6,320 bases of DNA from an uncultured Bacteroides sp. Lineage in GTDB: Bacteria > Bacteroidota > Bacteroidia > Bacteroidales > Bacteroidaceae. The stretch is from NCBI RefSeq assembly GCF_910586915.1, contig NZ_CAJULN010000074.1, positions 1 through 6,320 of the forward strand, read 5' to 3'. This document shows, piece after piece, positions 4,994 to 6,320 of the stretch. Within the stretch, counting starts at the first letter, position 1. The number at the start of each line of letters is the position of its first letter. Under the pieces are notes generated by a model. It worked only from the letters and a program-made list of their open reading frames with translations, made no database searches and was not told the origin of the DNA. The position numbers were made by a program, and so were the translations under genes.

Positions 4994-6175
4994 ATGAATG
5001 CGACAGAATATTTGGCTCAATGGGCTGCTTCCTACAAGGATGATATCGTGAACAACATCATGCCGTTCTGGATGAAGCACGGATTAGACCGTAAGCACGG
5101 TGGTGTCTACACTTGCCTCAATCGCGACGGCAGCCTGATGGACACTACGAAATCCGTATGGTTTCAAGGACGTTTCGGCTTCATAGCCGCCTATGCATAC
5201 AACAACATCGAGAAGAATCCCGAGTGGCTTGCCGCCTCGAAAAGCTGCATCGACTTTATCGAGGCTCACTGCTTCGACACAGACGGACATATGTTTTTTG
5301 AGGTGACCGAAGAGGGGACTCCTCTCCGCAAGCGCCGTTATGTCTTTTCCGAAGGCTTTGCTGCGATTGCCCTGGCAGAGTATGCGCTGGCAACCGGCGA
5401 GCGGAAGTATGCAGAACGCGCGTTGGAGATTTTCAAGCGTACGCAGTATTTCCTGGAGACACCGGGAATGCTGGAGCCGAAATATCTGCCCACGATGGAA
5501 GCCCGTGGACATTCCATCACGATGATTCTTATCAACACCGCCTCCCGCATCCGTCTGGCGATTGACGACCCTGTGCTCACGGAGCAGATAGACCGTTCGA
5601 TTTCGGCGCTGCGCCGATACTTCATCCATCCGGAATTCAAAGCCCTGCTTGAGACGGTAGGTCCCGAAGGTGAATTCATCGACACCTGCAACGGACGGGT
5701 CATCAACCCCGGACACTGCATCGAGACCGCCTGGTTCATCATGGAAGAAGCGAAATACCGCAACTGGGACAAGGAACTGCTGCAACTCGCTCTTCAGATT
5801 CTCGACTGGTCGTGGGAGTGGGGCTGGGACAAGGAGTTTGGCGGCATCATCAATTTCCGTGATTGCCGCAACCTTCCGCCGCAGGACTACTCGCAGGACA
5901 TGAAATTCTGGTGGCCGCAGACCGAAACGATTATCGCCACGCTCTACGCTTATCAGGCAACGAAAGATGAAAAATATCTTCGGATGCACCAGCAAATCAG
6001 CGAATGGACCTATGCTCATTTCCCCGACAAAGAGTACGGAGAATGGTATGGCTACCTCCACCGTGACGGAACCGTGGCACAACCCGCCAAAGGCAACATC
6101 TTCAAAGGGCCTTTCCATATACCGCGCATGATGATTCGCAGCTATATGCTTTGTCGGGAAGAAGTAGGGTTGTAG
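4994..6175 (+). CDS. nanE: N-acetylmannosamine (ManNAc) 2-epimerase, AGE/renin-binding-protein family (NanE)
   Basis: This 393-residue protein has the full length of the AGE family, an (alpha/alpha)6 barrel that interconverts N-acylmannosamine and N-acylglucosamine. Conserved positions are visible throughout: KSVWFQGRFGF (R60), RGHSITM (H173), INPGHCIETAWF (H241), WWPQTETIIA (E311), EYGEWYGYL (347-355) and KGPFHIPRMM (H375, R378). H241 and H375 correspond to the two catalytic histidines of characterised AGE enzymes. It acts on free ManNAc released by the lyase, producing GlcNAc. It is unrelated to the E. coli NanE, which works on ManNAc-6-phosphate, so this operon follows the Bacteroides fragilis-type route, in which phosphorylation comes after epimerisation by a separate hexokinase (RokA in B. 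fragilis). No kinase gene is present here. Cellobiose 2-epimerases are related, but the WFQGR, PGHCIE and FHIPR motifs and the context favour ManNAc. Confidence 0.92.
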   Translation: MNATEYLAQWAASYKDDIVNNIMPFWMKHGLDRKHGGVYTCLNRDGSLMDTTKSVWFQGRFGFIAAYAYNNIEKNPEWLAASKSCIDFIEAHCFDTDGHMFFEVTEEGTPLRKRRYVFSEGFAAIALAEYALATGERKYAERALEIFKRTQYFLETPGMLEPKYLPTMEARGHSITMILINTASRIRLAIDDPVLTEQIDRSISALRRYFIHPEFKALLETVGPEGEFIDTCNGRVINPGHCIETAWFIMEEAKYRNWDKELLQLALQILDWSWEWGWDKEFGGIINFRDCRNLPPQDYSQDMKFWWPQTETIIATLYAYQATKDEKYLRMHQQISEWTYAHFPDKEYGEWYGYLHRDGTVAQPAKGNIFKGPFHIPRMMIRSYMLCREEVGL

Positions 6176-6207
6176 ATTATATTGATATACCTGTTGTTTA
6201 TCATGTT

Positions 6208-6257
6208 AAACACCTTATGGATATGGTAGTAAGCCATACCATAAGGTGTTTCTTTTG
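6208..6257 (+). terminator. Intrinsic terminator of the nan operon
   Basis: AAACACCTTATGG (6208-6220) pairs perfectly with CCATAAGGTGTTT (6239-6251). Inside it, TATGG (6222-6226) pairs with CCATA (6234-6238) around a 7-base loop, so the whole forms a long stem with one bulged base. The T-rich run TTTCTTTTGTATTT follows. It lies 32 bases after the nanE stop. Beyond it, to the right edge, nothing clear is seen. Confidence 0.85.
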
Positions 6258-6320
6258 TATTTAGATTTAAGGAATACACTTCATCTGCGAAAGTCTACCA
6301 AGTTCAGACAGAACTTAGGC

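Noticed and set aside
5084..6118. 344-codon minus-strand frame opposite nanE.
   Set aside because: The same reasoning applies: the sense strand carries a complete AGE-family epimerase, and the antisense translation shows no family features.
6281..6320. Minus-strand open frame of 12 codons ending at TGA 6283-6281 that might be the 3' end of a convergent gene.
   Set aside because: Too short to distinguish from chance, and its sequence matches no known C terminus.

Overview
The window looks like a chromosomal segment from a gut Bacteroidales bacterium (Bacteroides/Phocaeicola type). The evidence is threefold. Several intergenic stretches carry the Bacteroides -7 promoter word TAnnTTTG, in two cases with a TTTG -33 box at 19-20 bp. 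Several genes start behind A-rich leaders without a strong Shine-Dalgarno. The gene set matches the sialic acid (nan) utilisation cluster known from Bacteroides fragilis. The exact species cannot be read from the sequence.

Left part (1-825). A minus-strand HigB-family toxin gene (363 down to 70) has its own good promoter but is interrupted by an in-frame amber codon just before the conserved GTHKEYD motif. The partner antitoxin would lie beyond the left edge. Next comes about 370 bases without a recognised protein (364-734). This stretch holds a plus-strand promoter-like element and a strong GC-rich hairpin, possibly a small RNA or leader and/or the terminator of the leftward regulator. A candidate 29-residue single-span membrane peptide (735-824, plus strand) ends one base before the stop of the convergent regulator gene.

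Centre (826-2211). A ROK-family transcriptional regulator is transcribed leftward, divergently from the nan operon. The shared intergenic region (2035-2211) is rich in symmetric AT-rich elements: a perfect 11-bp inverted repeat, an 18-bp dyad of the form TAATAAA-N4-TTTATTA, and a widely spaced inverted repeat (TAATATGGG/CCCATATTA) that encloses the -7 element of the operon promoter.

Right part (2212-6320). Four rightward genes make a complete route from cytoplasmic sialic acid to GlcNAc. They encode a YhcH/NanQ-type anomerase, an MFS sialic acid transporter (NanT), N-acetylneuraminate lyase (NanL/NanA) and an AGE/renin-binding-protein-type ManNAc 2-epimerase (NanE). A 118-bp gap between yhcH and nanT contains a second, better promoter, preceded by a dyad of the same architecture as the one upstream of yhcH and at nearly the same distance from the -7 box. 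This suggests one DNA-binding protein, most simply the adjacent ROK protein, controls both promoters. A strong two-tier hairpin followed by a T-rich tail terminates the operon at 6208-6257. No sialidase, outer-membrane transporter, ManNAc/GlcNAc kinase, deacetylase or deaminase is present here. Those steps must be encoded elsewhere.

The pathway itself is known. The less ordinary parts are the paired operator-like dyads, the split toxin, the micro-ORF and the possible small RNA.
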